In this document: positions 31,891 to 39,702 of the stretch, one piece after another | How positions within the stretch are numbered: the first letter of the stretch is position 1 | Layout: each line of letters starts with the position of its first letter | The notes under the pieces: generated by a model | Database searches by the model: none | Seen by the model: only the letters and a program-made list of their open reading frames with translations | Told to the model about the DNA's origin: nothing | Made by a program: the position numbers and the translations under genes | Source of the DNA: Rhodocyclaceae bacterium UBA1310 | GTDB taxonomy: Bacteria > Pseudomonadota > Gammaproteobacteria > Burkholderiales > Rhodocyclaceae | Assembly: GCA_002307175.1 (NCBI GenBank) | Contig: DBTS01000105.1 | Location: 12,430-58,522 of the forward strand | Direction of reading: 5' to 3' | Length of the DNA: 46,093 nucleotides

Positions 31891-32508
31891 ATGGATAAAA
31901 CGGTTTTGACTATTACCGGGCCGACCTGCGCCGGCAAATCGACGCTGGCGCACCTATTGTTGCGGCAGCCCGGTTTTGCCCGCGTGATTTCCCACACCAC
32001 GCGTTTGCCACGTGCCGACGAGCACGATGGGGATGCCTATCATTTCGCAAGCGCCGGCCTCTTTGCGCAGATGCTTGCAGCAGGTGCCTTTGTCGAACAT
32101 GTGAGTCTCGACGGACGCGATTACGGAACTTCGGCGGCAGCTTTTGAAGCCTGTTTCGCAGAGGATTGTGTGGCCGTCTCGGTGTGTGATCCGGTTGGCC
32201 GTGCAGCCATCCAGGCTCACGGTGCGCAGGCCGGCTGGCGTGTGATCAGTGTATGGCTGGACAACCCCGATGCGGTGATCGCCGTCCGCTTTATAGACCG
32301 GCTGCTGGCAGATGCCGGTGTTGCGGGGATTGCCGGGCAGAAACTCCGTGAGGTCTACAGCGCGAGGCTTGCTGCCATGCTCGGGCGCGAGCAGGCATGG
32401 CGCCGTGAGGCGCAGAACCCGGAGTCCTACAGCCTGTGTTTTGCCCAGTTTGATAGCCGTAGTGAAGTCGCCGTGCTCGACGCGATTGCCCGTGCCTTCG
32501 GGCATTGA
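31891..32508 (+). CDS. Guanylate-kinase-like P-loop enzyme
   Basis: This encodes 205 residues. The P-loop GPTCAGKST (K16) begins at residue 10, followed by the guanylate-kinase segment ISHTTRLPRADEHDGDAYHF, which contains the GMP-binding TTR-P and D-G-x-x-Y-x-F elements. The chain matches guanylate kinase in order but departs from housekeeping Gmk in its C-terminal half. It may be a phosphorylating enzyme for a modified nucleotide, or a regulator. ATG 31891 gives the usual family start. ATG 31864, with AAGGTGG upstream, is also possible and adds nine residues. Confidence 0.75.
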   Translation: MDKTVLTITGPTCAGKSTLAHLLLRQPGFARVISHTTRLPRADEHDGDAYHFASAGLFAQMLAAGAFVEHVSLDGRDYGTSAAAFEACFAEDCVAVSVCDPVGRAAIQAHGAQAGWRVISVWLDNPDAVIAVRFIDRLLADAGVAGIAGQKLREVYSARLAAMLGREQAWRREAQNPESYSLCFAQFDSRSEVAVLDAIARAFGH

Positions 32509-32727
32509 AACGCCTGCCACCGGGCAGGTGATGGCACAAGCTGCGGTGAGCAGCAAGGCCAGCAAAATTCCAGGTTCCCCGCGTTGCGAATATCCGGGCC
32601 TTGAATAACTGGGGAGTATTCGTGCGAATCAGGGATCTGCCCTTGCCGTGGAAGCTGTATGGCCTCGTGCTGTTGCTGTTCACCCCTGGCGCGGTGCTCT
32701 CACCCACCTGTTGGTATGCCAATGATG

Positions 32728-32758
32728 TAGGGTGCCAATGAGCGAAGCGAATTGCACC
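32728..32758. repeat. Dispersed repeat family 1, copy
   Basis: GTAGGGTGCCAATGAGCGAA followed by GCGAATTGCACC. The same motif and its complement occur at 15085-15175, 15415-15512, 32806, 32904 and 33183. Confidence 0.75.
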
Positions 32759-32805
32759 GAACGCGCACTCCTCACGATGGTGAGGTGCTGCGGGTGGGGT
32801 AGACG

Positions 32806-32850
32806 CGGAAGGTGCAATTCGCTTCCGCTCATTGTTCGCTTCGCTACCCC
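32806..32850. repeat. Dispersed repeat family 1, inverted copy
   Basis: GCGGAAGGTGCAATTCGCTT leads into CCGCTCATTGTTCGCTTCGC and CTACC. It is inverted relative to the copy at 32728. Confidence 0.75.
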
Positions 32851-32903
32851 TCCAGTTGGGCCGGAAAGCCGAAATCGTCAATGGGAAGCTGAATGCCAAT
32901 GAA

Positions 32904-32942
32904 GTAGGGTGTCAATGAGCGCAGCGAATTGCACCTTCCGCG
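32904..32942. repeat. Dispersed repeat family 1, copy
   Basis: GTAGGGTGTCAATGAGCGCA followed by GCGAATTGCACCTTCCGCG, close to the acuI-side copies. Confidence 0.75.
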
Positions 32943-33078
32943 TGACTTTTGGTATTTTCCATGCCCTGCCATTTTGTGTAGAGCCAGCGGTGAAATTCAC
33001 TGCGCTCTCTCCGCCTTACTCTTTGGCCTATCGCACCGGCTTGCATAGGGCGCGGCGAAGCCGGAACAATGGAGCGCG

Positions 33079-33090
33079 GCGCAATTGCGC
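33079..33090. repeat. Palindromic dispersed repeat, copy 2 (GCGCAATTGCGC core)
   Basis: Same core and CGGTCAA flank as 11465-11476. Confidence 0.5.
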
Positions 33091-33182
33091 CGGTCAAATA
33101 CCCCTACGCGCACAGCGTGCAAACTGATCGTTGCTCTGCTCGATCAATCAAGCCCAGCGCCCTGTGGGCGGAGGCTCACAAC

Positions 33183-33226
33183 CGGTGCAATTCGCTCATC
33201 GCTCATTGTTCGCTTCGCCACCCTAC
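33183..33226. repeat. Dispersed repeat family 1, inverted copy
   Basis: CGGTGCAATTCGCTCATCGC, then TCATTGTTCGCTTCGCCACCC, ending about 18 bases before the nrdG stop. Confidence 0.7.
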
Positions 33227-33244
33227 ACAAACCCATATTGCATT

Positions 33245-33712
33245 TTACGCTGCGAGCAGCATTTTGCCTGCCTTCAGGCGCAACAGGCGCTGGTTGTCAG
33301 AGCCGCGCCAGGGCAGGGTGTTGGGCAGGTCTTTGCGGTAGGGGCCGTCGATGAGCACGTCTACGTCTGCGAGCAGCGGCAGATCCTTCACGTCTTCGTA
33401 GAGGTAGCCGGTCCACATCCAGATGTCCTTTTCCGGATAGCGCTGCCTGAAGCGCCGGCACAGATCTGTGATGGCTTCGCGGTTGGCCGGCAGCAGCGGG
33501 TCGCCGCCGGAGAGCGAGAGCCCATCGTGATCGGCGCACAGATCCAGCAGCTTGTCGCGCACTTCGTCGGTGAAGGGCTTGCCGGTTTTGCGATTCCAGC
33601 ATGAGCTGTTGTGACAGCCGGGGCAGGCGTGCTCGCAACCTGTGACGAACAGCGTCACACGCAGCCCCTCACCGTTGACCACATCGCAGGTGTAGTAGCG
33701 GTCGTAGTTCAT
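33245..33712 (-). CDS. nrdG: Anaerobic ribonucleotide reductase activating protein NrdG
   Basis: This encodes 155 residues, the usual NrdG length. The radical-SAM cluster motif CX3CX2C is C26-x3-C30-x2-C33 in TGCEHACPGC. LSLSGGDPLL provides the SAM-binding GGDP, and DIWMWTGY plus DVLIDGPY match the family. It uses S-adenosylmethionine and a [4Fe-4S] cluster to generate the glycyl radical on NrdD. Its ATG overlaps the nrdD stop by four bases, so the two are translationally coupled. Confidence 0.97.
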   Translation of the reverse strand: MNYDRYYTCDVVNGEGLRVTLFVTGCEHACPGCHNSSCWNRKTGKPFTDEVRDKLLDLCADHDGLSLSGGDPLLPANREAITDLCRRFRQRYPEKDIWMWTGYLYEDVKDLPLLADVDVLIDGPYRKDLPNTLPWRGSDNQRLLRLKAGKMLLAA

Positions 33713-35844
33713 TGCTGCTCGGCTAGATGCTTGACGCGGCGCATCACTTCCTTCTGCTTACCGGCATTGAACGGGCGGGCATTCGGGCTGCCCAGGTAAC
33801 CGCAGACGCGGCGCGTCACCGAGAGGCTGGCGCCATCCTGGTTGCCGCACTGCGGGCAGGTGAAGCCTTCGTCTGTGGCCTTGGCTTCGCCCATGAAGCC
33901 ACATAGGCCGCAGGAATCCACCGGGGTGTTGGTGCCGAAGTAGGGCACGTTAGCGATGGCGTGATCCCAGATGCGTTCCAGTGCCTTGAGGTTGTGGCGC
34001 ATGTTGGGCAGTTCCACATAGGTGATGTGGCCGCCCGAAGCGAACTCGGCGTAGCCCTTCTCGAAACCGATCTTTTCGAAGGGATTTACCTTGCGTGCCA
34101 CATCGAGGTGGAAGGAATTGGTGTAGTAGCCTTTGTCGGTGACGCCGGCAATTTGCCCGAAACGCGCCACGTCGAGCTTGCAGAAGCGGTTGCAGAGTGA
34201 CTCACTCGGTGTGGAGTAGAGCGAGAAGGCCCAGCCCGTGGCTTTCTTCCATTCCTGCGTGGCTTCAGCGAGGCGTTCCACCACCTTATGCAGGAAGACC
34301 TGAGCTTCCGCATCATCAAACGGATGGTCGCCGAACATCAGCAGTGCTACTTCGTGCAGGCCGATGTAGCCCAGCGAAATGGAGGAGCGGCCATTCTCGA
34401 AGAGCGGCAGGATATCGTCATCAGGCTTGAGACGCACGCCAAAGGCGCCTTCGGTATAGAGGATGGGCGCGATGTTGGCTTTCACCCCACGCAGGCGCTC
34501 GATGCGGCACATCAAGGCCTTGAAGGAAAGGGCGAGGCGATCTTCGAGGATTGCGAAGAATTTTGCCTGATCCCTGTTTGCCTCAATGGCAATGCGGGGC
34601 AGATTCACACTCACCACGCCGAGGTTGTTGCGCCCGGCCAGCACTTCGTGGCCGTTTTCATCCTTCCAGGCGGAAAGGAAGCTGCGGCAGCCCATCGGTG
34701 AGACCGGCACCGAAGAACCCGTGAGTTCGCGGTTGAGCTTTGCGGAAATGATATCCGGATACATGCGCTTGGAAGCGCAATCCAGGGCAAGCAGCTTGAC
34801 GTCGTAGTTCGGATCTTCCGGGCGCAGGTTGAGCCCTTCCTCAATGAAGAACACCAGCTTCGGAAATACCGGCGTGATGCCTTCCTTGCCCAGGCCCTTG
34901 ATGCGCACCTGCAGGATAGCGCGCTGGATGGAGCGCTCCTGCCAGCTGCGGCCCATGCCGAGGGAGAAGGTCACGAAGGGCTGCTGGCCGTTGGAGCTGA
35001 AAAGCGTGTTGATCTCGTATTCGCAAGCCTGGATGCCGTCGTAGGCTTCCTTTTCGGTGCGCTCGCGGGCATAGCGCTCGGGGTCCGTGATGTTGTATTC
35101 GCGGGCGATCTCCAGATTCTTCTGGTAGGTCTTCTCGACATACGGTGCCAGCGTCTCGTCGATATTCGGGATGGTCGTACCGCCATACTGATGGCTGGCC
35201 ACCTGGGCGATGATCTGGGAAGTGACGGCGCAAGCCACACCAATCGACTTCGGGCTTTCGATGCCGGCGTTGCCCAGATGAAAACCCTTTTCCAGCATGC
35301 CTTGCAGATCCACCAGGCAACAGTTGGTGAAGGGCAGGAAGGGCGAGTAATCCATGTCATGGAAATGGATCTCGCCTTCGTTATGGGCCTGCAAAACATC
35401 CTTGGAGAGGAAGTTGCTGGCGAACTGCTTGGAGACGATGCCCGCCATCAGATCGCGCATCACCGGGAAAACGTTCGCATCCTTGTTGGCATTCTCGGTA
35501 ACGGCTTCCTCATCGGTCTTGTCAACCAGACCCATGAGTTGTGCGTGCAAGGCCGAACCCTTCACCCGTATGCCGTCGCGGTCGTGGCGATACTCAATAT
35601 AGTGGCGGGCCACTTCCGGGTAGGAGCGCATCAGCGCGTTTTCCACGTACTTCTGTATCGTCGGGATATCCAGCGTATTGCCGGTATGCTCGCGGCAAAG
35701 CTTTTCGACTTCTGCCGTCACCGCCAGGGCCACGGCATTCGGGTTCTCAGCCTGTGCGGCCACAGCAGCCTTCTGGCAGGCAGTGGCAATCTTCATGATG
35801 TCGAAAGACGCCGTTGCGCCATCGCGCTTGAGAACAAGTTGCAT
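33709..35844 (-). CDS. nrdD: Anaerobic (class III) ribonucleoside-triphosphate reductase NrdD
   Basis: This encodes 711 residues. An ATP-cone allosteric domain occupies about residues 1-95 (LVLKRDGATASFDIMKI). The catalytic barrel follows. The C-terminal zinc site is seen in CGLCGF and CPQCGN, and the glycyl radical residue is G682 in RRVCGYLG, matching the E. coli site by position. It reduces ribonucleoside triphosphates to deoxy forms without oxygen. ATG 35844 has GGAG six bases upstream. It is the first gene of nrdDG. Two NrdR-box-like palindromes and a perfect FNR box lie 84-145 bases upstream, so induction without oxygen and repression by NrdR are expected. Confidence 0.98.
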   Translation of the reverse strand: MQLVLKRDGATASFDIMKIATACQKAAVAAQAENPNAVALAVTAEVEKLCREHTGNTLDIPTIQKYVENALMRSYPEVARHYIEYRHDRDGIRVKGSALHAQLMGLVDKTDEEAVTENANKDANVFPVMRDLMAGIVSKQFASNFLSKDVLQAHNEGEIHFHDMDYSPFLPFTNCCLVDLQGMLEKGFHLGNAGIESPKSIGVACAVTSQIIAQVASHQYGGTTIPNIDETLAPYVEKTYQKNLEIAREYNITDPERYARERTEKEAYDGIQACEYEINTLFSSNGQQPFVTFSLGMGRSWQERSIQRAILQVRIKGLGKEGITPVFPKLVFFIEEGLNLRPEDPNYDVKLLALDCASKRMYPDIISAKLNRELTGSSVPVSPMGCRSFLSAWKDENGHEVLAGRNNLGVVSVNLPRIAIEANRDQAKFFAILEDRLALSFKALMCRIERLRGVKANIAPILYTEGAFGVRLKPDDDILPLFENGRSSISLGYIGLHEVALLMFGDHPFDDAEAQVFLHKVVERLAEATQEWKKATGWAFSLYSTPSESLCNRFCKLDVARFGQIAGVTDKGYYTNSFHLDVARKVNPFEKIGFEKGYAEFASGGHITYVELPNMRHNLKALERIWDHAIANVPYFGTNTPVDSCGLCGFMGEAKATDEGFTCPQCGNQDGASLSVTRRVCGYLGSPNARPFNAGKQKEVMRRVKHLAEQQ

Positions 35845-35866
35845 TGCAATCTCCGCAAAAATGGAA

Positions 35867-35887
35867 TTGCCTGCGCATGGCAGGCAA
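35867..35887 (-). promoter_or_regulatory. Leader hairpin in the nrdD 5' region
   Basis: The arms TTGCCTGC and GCAGGCAA pair perfectly around five bases, 22 bases upstream of the nrdD start. It would form in the mRNA leader. Its role is unknown. Confidence 0.4.
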
Positions 35888-35927
35888 AAAATCAGATGCG
35901 GAGTATAGCCCGTTCAATCCAACAAAA

Positions 35928-35943
35928 CTACTACCGGTAGTGT
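35928..35943 (-). promoter_or_regulatory. NrdR box (proximal)
   Basis: On the minus strand this reads ACACTACCGGTAGTAG, resembling the NrdR consensus ACACTATATATAGTGT. The centre (35935.5) is 31 bp from the distal box, the helical spacing used by tandem NrdR boxes. Confidence 0.7.
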
Positions 35944-35958
35944 CTGTGGTGTAATAGC

Positions 35959-35974
35959 TAACTAGATATAGTTG
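35959..35974 (-). promoter_or_regulatory. NrdR box (distal)
   Basis: On the minus strand this reads CAACTATATCTAGTTA, with the AACTA/TAGTT palindrome and a TATAT centre like the NrdR consensus. It is paired at 31 bp with the proximal box. Confidence 0.72.
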
Positions 35975-35975
35975 T

Positions 35976-35989
35976 TTGATCTGGATCAA
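35976..35989. promoter_or_regulatory. FNR/Anr box
   Basis: TTGATCTGGATCAA is a perfect match to the TTGAT-N4-ATCAA consensus. It lies about 132 bases upstream of nrdD and immediately beside the distal NrdR box. It could also influence the divergent MutS-like genes. Confidence 0.85.
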
Positions 35990-36512
35990 AGACAGTTTTT
36001 CTCCAGCGCGTCCTCGGCTGTCAATGGGGTTTGTTGACTCCTTTTTGAATCAGCAAGATAGATTTCCTCTGTGGTGTGGCTAGCGTCAAAATGACCTGCC
36101 TGGGCCGATAAAAGGTAGTCTCCGGGTGTGCACGGAAATATCCCCGTTCGCCGGATATTGCATCCGGAAATATGGGGAGTGCATTCAGCATGGGGTCTTA
36201 TGAATCAACAGGATAGTAGGGTTGGGAGTGGATTTTGCTCACATACGGGTGTCGATTGATGGATTATTGGCGTTCTGCTTTGTCCGCATGGGTAGTGTTG
36301 CAGGAAGGTTGCAGGTGTACAAATGCTTCCCTGTCTGGTCAGGGCAAAAGGCACTGGCGTGGCACGGTGAATGCCAAATCGGCATGGTTCGTCTGAAGGT
36401 GAGGCGGTATACTTGCCGCTTGCATGGGCCGGTATGTCTGGCAGGGGCAGACACAGGGCTGTGCGGTTTTTTTGCCTGAGGATGCCCGGTTTTATCGCCG
36501 GGCCTGCTGCAT
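35990..36512. other. Control region between divergent nrdDG and the MutS-like pair
   Basis: This 520-base stretch has no supported gene. It contains a direct repeat CGGAAATAT at 36133 and 36165 (32 bp apart), and a small hairpin CCGGAT-N5-ATCCGG at 36151-36167. Near 36483-36503, GCCCGG and CCGGGC can pair just before the MutS-like start. An open frame at 36222-36479 does not look coding. Confidence 0.45.
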
Positions 36513-38057
36513 ATGGATACCCAAGTGTTTCATGGCCTGCTCTGGCCGACTGCTGAAGAAGTGCCGGCAGAAGATGGCAGGGCGGATTTTCTGGCGGATC
36601 TGCAACTCGATCGCATCATCGACGCGGCCTGCAGTGGGGATGCCTCGCTACGCACGCATTTCCTGCGCGCGGCGCGGGATGTGGCGACCATTGCATACCG
36701 GCAGGCGGTGATGGCTGCGCTGGAAGATACAACGCTGGCTGCGCATTTTCGTGTCTTTGCGCACGGTATGCAGGGCGTGCGTGCCTGGCTGGCCGCGGCG
36801 CAGAGGGCTGCGCCAGCGTCGCTGCAATCGGCCCGCTGGGTGCTGCAGGCTGCGCAGGAATATATTCTCGCGCTGCGGGCGCTGGCGACTTCGTTGGCTA
36901 CGGCCCGGCTTGAAGCGGCGGGTCTACTGGGCTGGCGTGAGTGGCTTGCGGTCTATCTTGGTGGGGAGTCTTTTACCGCGCTGGCGGAAGAGACCCAGGG
37001 CTTGCAGGCGGCTTTCGAGGCGGCGGCATTCAATGTGCACCTGCGTGGCAACGAGGTGACGATTTCTGCGTGTGCGGATGAAGTTGATTACTCTGCAGCG
37101 GTGGAGCACACCTTTGCGCGGCTGCACGATGTGGTGCCGGTGGCGCCGGCTGTGGCTGCTGCCGAACCTTTGCTGTTGAATCCGGTGGAAGAAGAGATCC
37201 TGGCGTGCGTGGCGGCCCTGCATCCGGCAGTGTTTGCGCGGCTCGCAGCTTTTCGCCGGCAGCATGGCGAATTTCTTGATACAGCCGTTGCGCAGTTTGA
37301 TGCCGATCTGCGCTTCTATTTTGCATGGCTGGATTATCTGGCGCCTTTGCGCTCGGCAGGGCTGCCGTTTTGTTACCCACATCTCAGTAATGATGACAAA
37401 AGCATTGTAATGCTCGACACCTTCGATCTGGCACTTGCGGCGAGTCTGACGCGCGAGGGGCAGGCCGTGGTGGGCAATGATGTGGAACTGCTGGGCGATG
37501 AGCGCCTGCTCGTGATCACAGGGCCGAATCAGGCCGGCAAAACAGGCCTTGCCCGTGCCATCGGGCAGGCCCATTATCTTGCCGCACTGGGCTGTGCAGT
37601 GCCTGGGCGCAGTGCGCGGCTGTTTCTGTGTGACCGGCTTTTCACGCACTTTGAGCGGGAGGAAAATCTCGCCCAGCAGCAGAGTAAACTCGAAGACGAT
37701 CTCGTGCGCATGCATGCAATCCTGCGCGCAGCCACTTCACGCAGCCTGGTGATTCTCAACGAGGCGTTTGCCTCCACGACCCTGCAGGATGCCACTGCAC
37801 TGAGCCGCCGCGTGATGGCCGAACTTTCGCAGCGCGGCATGCTCACGGTGTTTGTCACTTTCATCGATGAACTTGCCAGCTTTGATGCACATACCGTCAG
37901 CCTTGTGGGCGTGATGGCACAGCAGGGGCAGGGCGGTGAGACTGCGCGCACCTACCGCTTCTGTCGCGAGCATGCCGATGGCCGCGCCTATGCACTGGCG
38001 ATTGCCGAAAAATATGGGCTCAGCTACGCCCGCATTCTGGAGCGTCTGCCCGCATGA
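36513..38057 (+). CDS. MutS-related ATPase lacking mismatch-recognition domains (first of a pair)
   Basis: This encodes 514 residues. The C-terminal third is a MutS domain-V-like ABC ATPase: Walker A GPNQAGKTG (K343), a MutS-like RLFLCDRLFTHF stretch, an EDDLVRMHAIL signature-like helix and Walker B SLVILNEAF (N416, E417), where MutS has DE. The N-terminal 330 residues look like helical core and clamp regions with FYFAWLDYLAPL before the ATPase, but there is no mismatch-recognition (F-x-E) domain. It is homologous over its length to the next gene. No ribosome site was seen before ATG 36513. The function is unknown; DNA or RNA structure handling is likely by family. Confidence 0.85.
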   Translation: MDTQVFHGLLWPTAEEVPAEDGRADFLADLQLDRIIDAACSGDASLRTHFLRAARDVATIAYRQAVMAALEDTTLAAHFRVFAHGMQGVRAWLAAAQRAAPASLQSARWVLQAAQEYILALRALATSLATARLEAAGLLGWREWLAVYLGGESFTALAEETQGLQAAFEAAAFNVHLRGNEVTISACADEVDYSAAVEHTFARLHDVVPVAPAVAAAEPLLLNPVEEEILACVAALHPAVFARLAAFRRQHGEFLDTAVAQFDADLRFYFAWLDYLAPLRSAGLPFCYPHLSNDDKSIVMLDTFDLALAASLTREGQAVVGNDVELLGDERLLVITGPNQAGKTGLARAIGQAHYLAALGCAVPGRSARLFLCDRLFTHFEREENLAQQQSKLEDDLVRMHAILRAATSRSLVILNEAFASTTLQDATALSRRVMAELSQRGMLTVFVTFIDELASFDAHTVSLVGVMAQQGQGGETARTYRFCREHADGRAYALAIAEKYGLSYARILERLPA

Positions 38058-39610
38058 AACCGCATCTGCTCTATCCTGACCGGGATTTCGACCTGGATTC
38101 ACCCCTGCCGCCCGAGGCCGCTGCGCTGACGCAGGATCTTGAACTGCGTGTGCTCTTTGGCGTGATGGGCGGTGAGGATGAACTCCTGCGGCAGGCTGCC
38201 GAACACGGGTTGCTTGGCGCTGGCTGCACTGATCCGCAGCACATCATCTATCGGCAGGCCACCCTGCGCGATGCCCTGGCACATCCGGCACTGGTGCAGG
38301 AACTCTTTGCGCTCGCCGGGCAGGCGCTGCTGCAGGAAAAGAGTGCCTACCGCAGCGTTTTCTCGCGCTTTCCCGAATCGCGCATGAAGCGCGCCATCCT
38401 TGCTCTCTCCGCCTTACTGCCAACCCTGCACCGCTTGCGCGAGATTGGTTTGGGGCAGAGCGGCTCTGGCGAGGGGAGCAGCTTTACCTCACCGGCATTC
38501 CATAAGTTGTTTGCACACTGGGTAGAAATCTTTGACGATGCTTTCTTTGCGCAGCTTGATGCCCATATTGCCTTTCTCAAGCTCGCCGATGGTGCCCTGA
38601 TCTCGGCCCATCTGGATCACAATTGCCGCGCTGCTGTGCACGTGCTGCGTGCACCGCGCGGCAACCCATGCAACTGGCTGCAGCGTCTGTTGCAGCGCTA
38701 CCGCCACCGTCGTGATGCCCTGCAGTTTGCCGTGGGCTATCGTGACGAGGCCGGCACGCGCGCACTCACCCAGTTGCGCAATCAGGGTATCCGGCGCTGT
38801 GCAGACGCTTTGGCCGATGGGGTGGATCAGCTCACCGCCTTTTTTGCCCAATTGCAGCGCGAGCTGGCTTTCTATCTGGGGGCCATGCGCCTGAATGCGC
38901 GAATCGATGAACTCGGCCTGCCGCTGGTGTTCCCGCAGGCGCAGCCCGTGCAAGGCGGAATTTGTGAGGAACGTGGCCTCTACGATATCAATCTCGCCCT
39001 GCAGAGCGGGCACGCCGTGGTTGGCAACGATCTGGCCATGAGCGGCAAGGCGCTGGTGCTTGTCACCGGGGCCAATCAGGGTGGCAAATCCACCTTCCTG
39101 CGCAGCTTCGGCACGGCTCAACTGCTCATGCAGGCAGGGCTCTGCGTGCCTGCCTCGCAGTTTTCAGCGAGTGTCTGCACAGGGGTGTTCACGCACTTCC
39201 GTCGCGAAGAAGATCGTGATCTGCGCAGTGGCAAGCTCAATGAAGAACTCTCGCGCATGAGCGAACTCGTTGGCCGTCTGCGCCCGAATACACTGCTGCT
39301 GATGAACGAATCCTTCGCCGCCACCAATGAGCGCGAAGGCTCCGAGATTGCCGCCGAAATCCTGCGTGCGCTTGGCGAGCATGGCGTGCGCGTGATCTTC
39401 GTCACCCACCTGTACGCGTTTGCCAGCGCCCGTTACGCGGAGAGCCGGGCTGACACCCTGTTTCTGCGTGCGCAGCGCGAAAACGATGGGGGACGCACTT
39501 TCCGCCTCGAAGAGGGCGAGCCGCTACCCACCGCTTATGGGCAGGATCTGTATCGACGAATCTTTCAGGAGGCTGAGGCAGAGACTCCAGGGGCAGGCTT
39601 TCGGGCATAG
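38054..39610 (+). CDS. MutS-related ATPase lacking mismatch-recognition domains (second of a pair)
   Basis: This encodes 518 residues, overlapping the first MutS-like gene by four bases (ATGA), so the two are translationally coupled. Walker A is GANQGGKST (K345), the following FLRSFGTAQLL and THFRREED match MutS, and the Walker B is LLLMNESFAAT (N418, E419), again NE in place of DE. VRVIFVTHLYAFA is the H-loop. As in its partner, the N-terminal part is helical with no mismatch domain. The two share overall plan and motif positions within two residues, so a heterodimer with composite ATP sites is likely by analogy with MutS dimers. The N-terminus begins LLYPDRDFDLDSPLP. Confidence 0.87.
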   Translation: MKPHLLYPDRDFDLDSPLPPEAAALTQDLELRVLFGVMGGEDELLRQAAEHGLLGAGCTDPQHIIYRQATLRDALAHPALVQELFALAGQALLQEKSAYRSVFSRFPESRMKRAILALSALLPTLHRLREIGLGQSGSGEGSSFTSPAFHKLFAHWVEIFDDAFFAQLDAHIAFLKLADGALISAHLDHNCRAAVHVLRAPRGNPCNWLQRLLQRYRHRRDALQFAVGYRDEAGTRALTQLRNQGIRRCADALADGVDQLTAFFAQLQRELAFYLGAMRLNARIDELGLPLVFPQAQPVQGGICEERGLYDINLALQSGHAVVGNDLAMSGKALVLVTGANQGGKSTFLRSFGTAQLLMQAGLCVPASQFSASVCTGVFTHFRREEDRDLRSGKLNEELSRMSELVGRLRPNTLLLMNESFAATNEREGSEIAAEILRALGEHGVRVIFVTHLYAFASARYAESRADTLFLRAQRENDGGRTFRLEEGEPLPTAYGQDLYRRIFQEAEAETPGAGFRA

Positions 39611-39702
39611 TTTCGGGGCGCTGCGGGCGCCGGACGGGGGGTACAATTCACAGGTTTATCACCCTAGCACTTGCCCAACCAGCCAGCCCCGTCCGTAGTG
39701 CC

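Larger units (their letters stand above)
32509..33244. other. Gene-free, repeat-rich intergenic region
   Basis: A stretch of about 735 bases between the guanylate-kinase-like gene and the nrdDG 3' end. It holds four copies of dispersed repeat family 1 and one GCGCAATTGCGC palindrome. Open frames here are produced by the repeats and do not look coding. Confidence 0.7.

Noticed and set aside
32509..33244. Possible small genes in the repeat-rich gap
   Set aside because: All open frames coincide with repeat copies and lack start signals.
36222..36479. 85-residue open frame between nrdDG and the MutS-like pair
   Set aside because: No ribosome site and no recognisable composition; it overlaps promoter-like elements.
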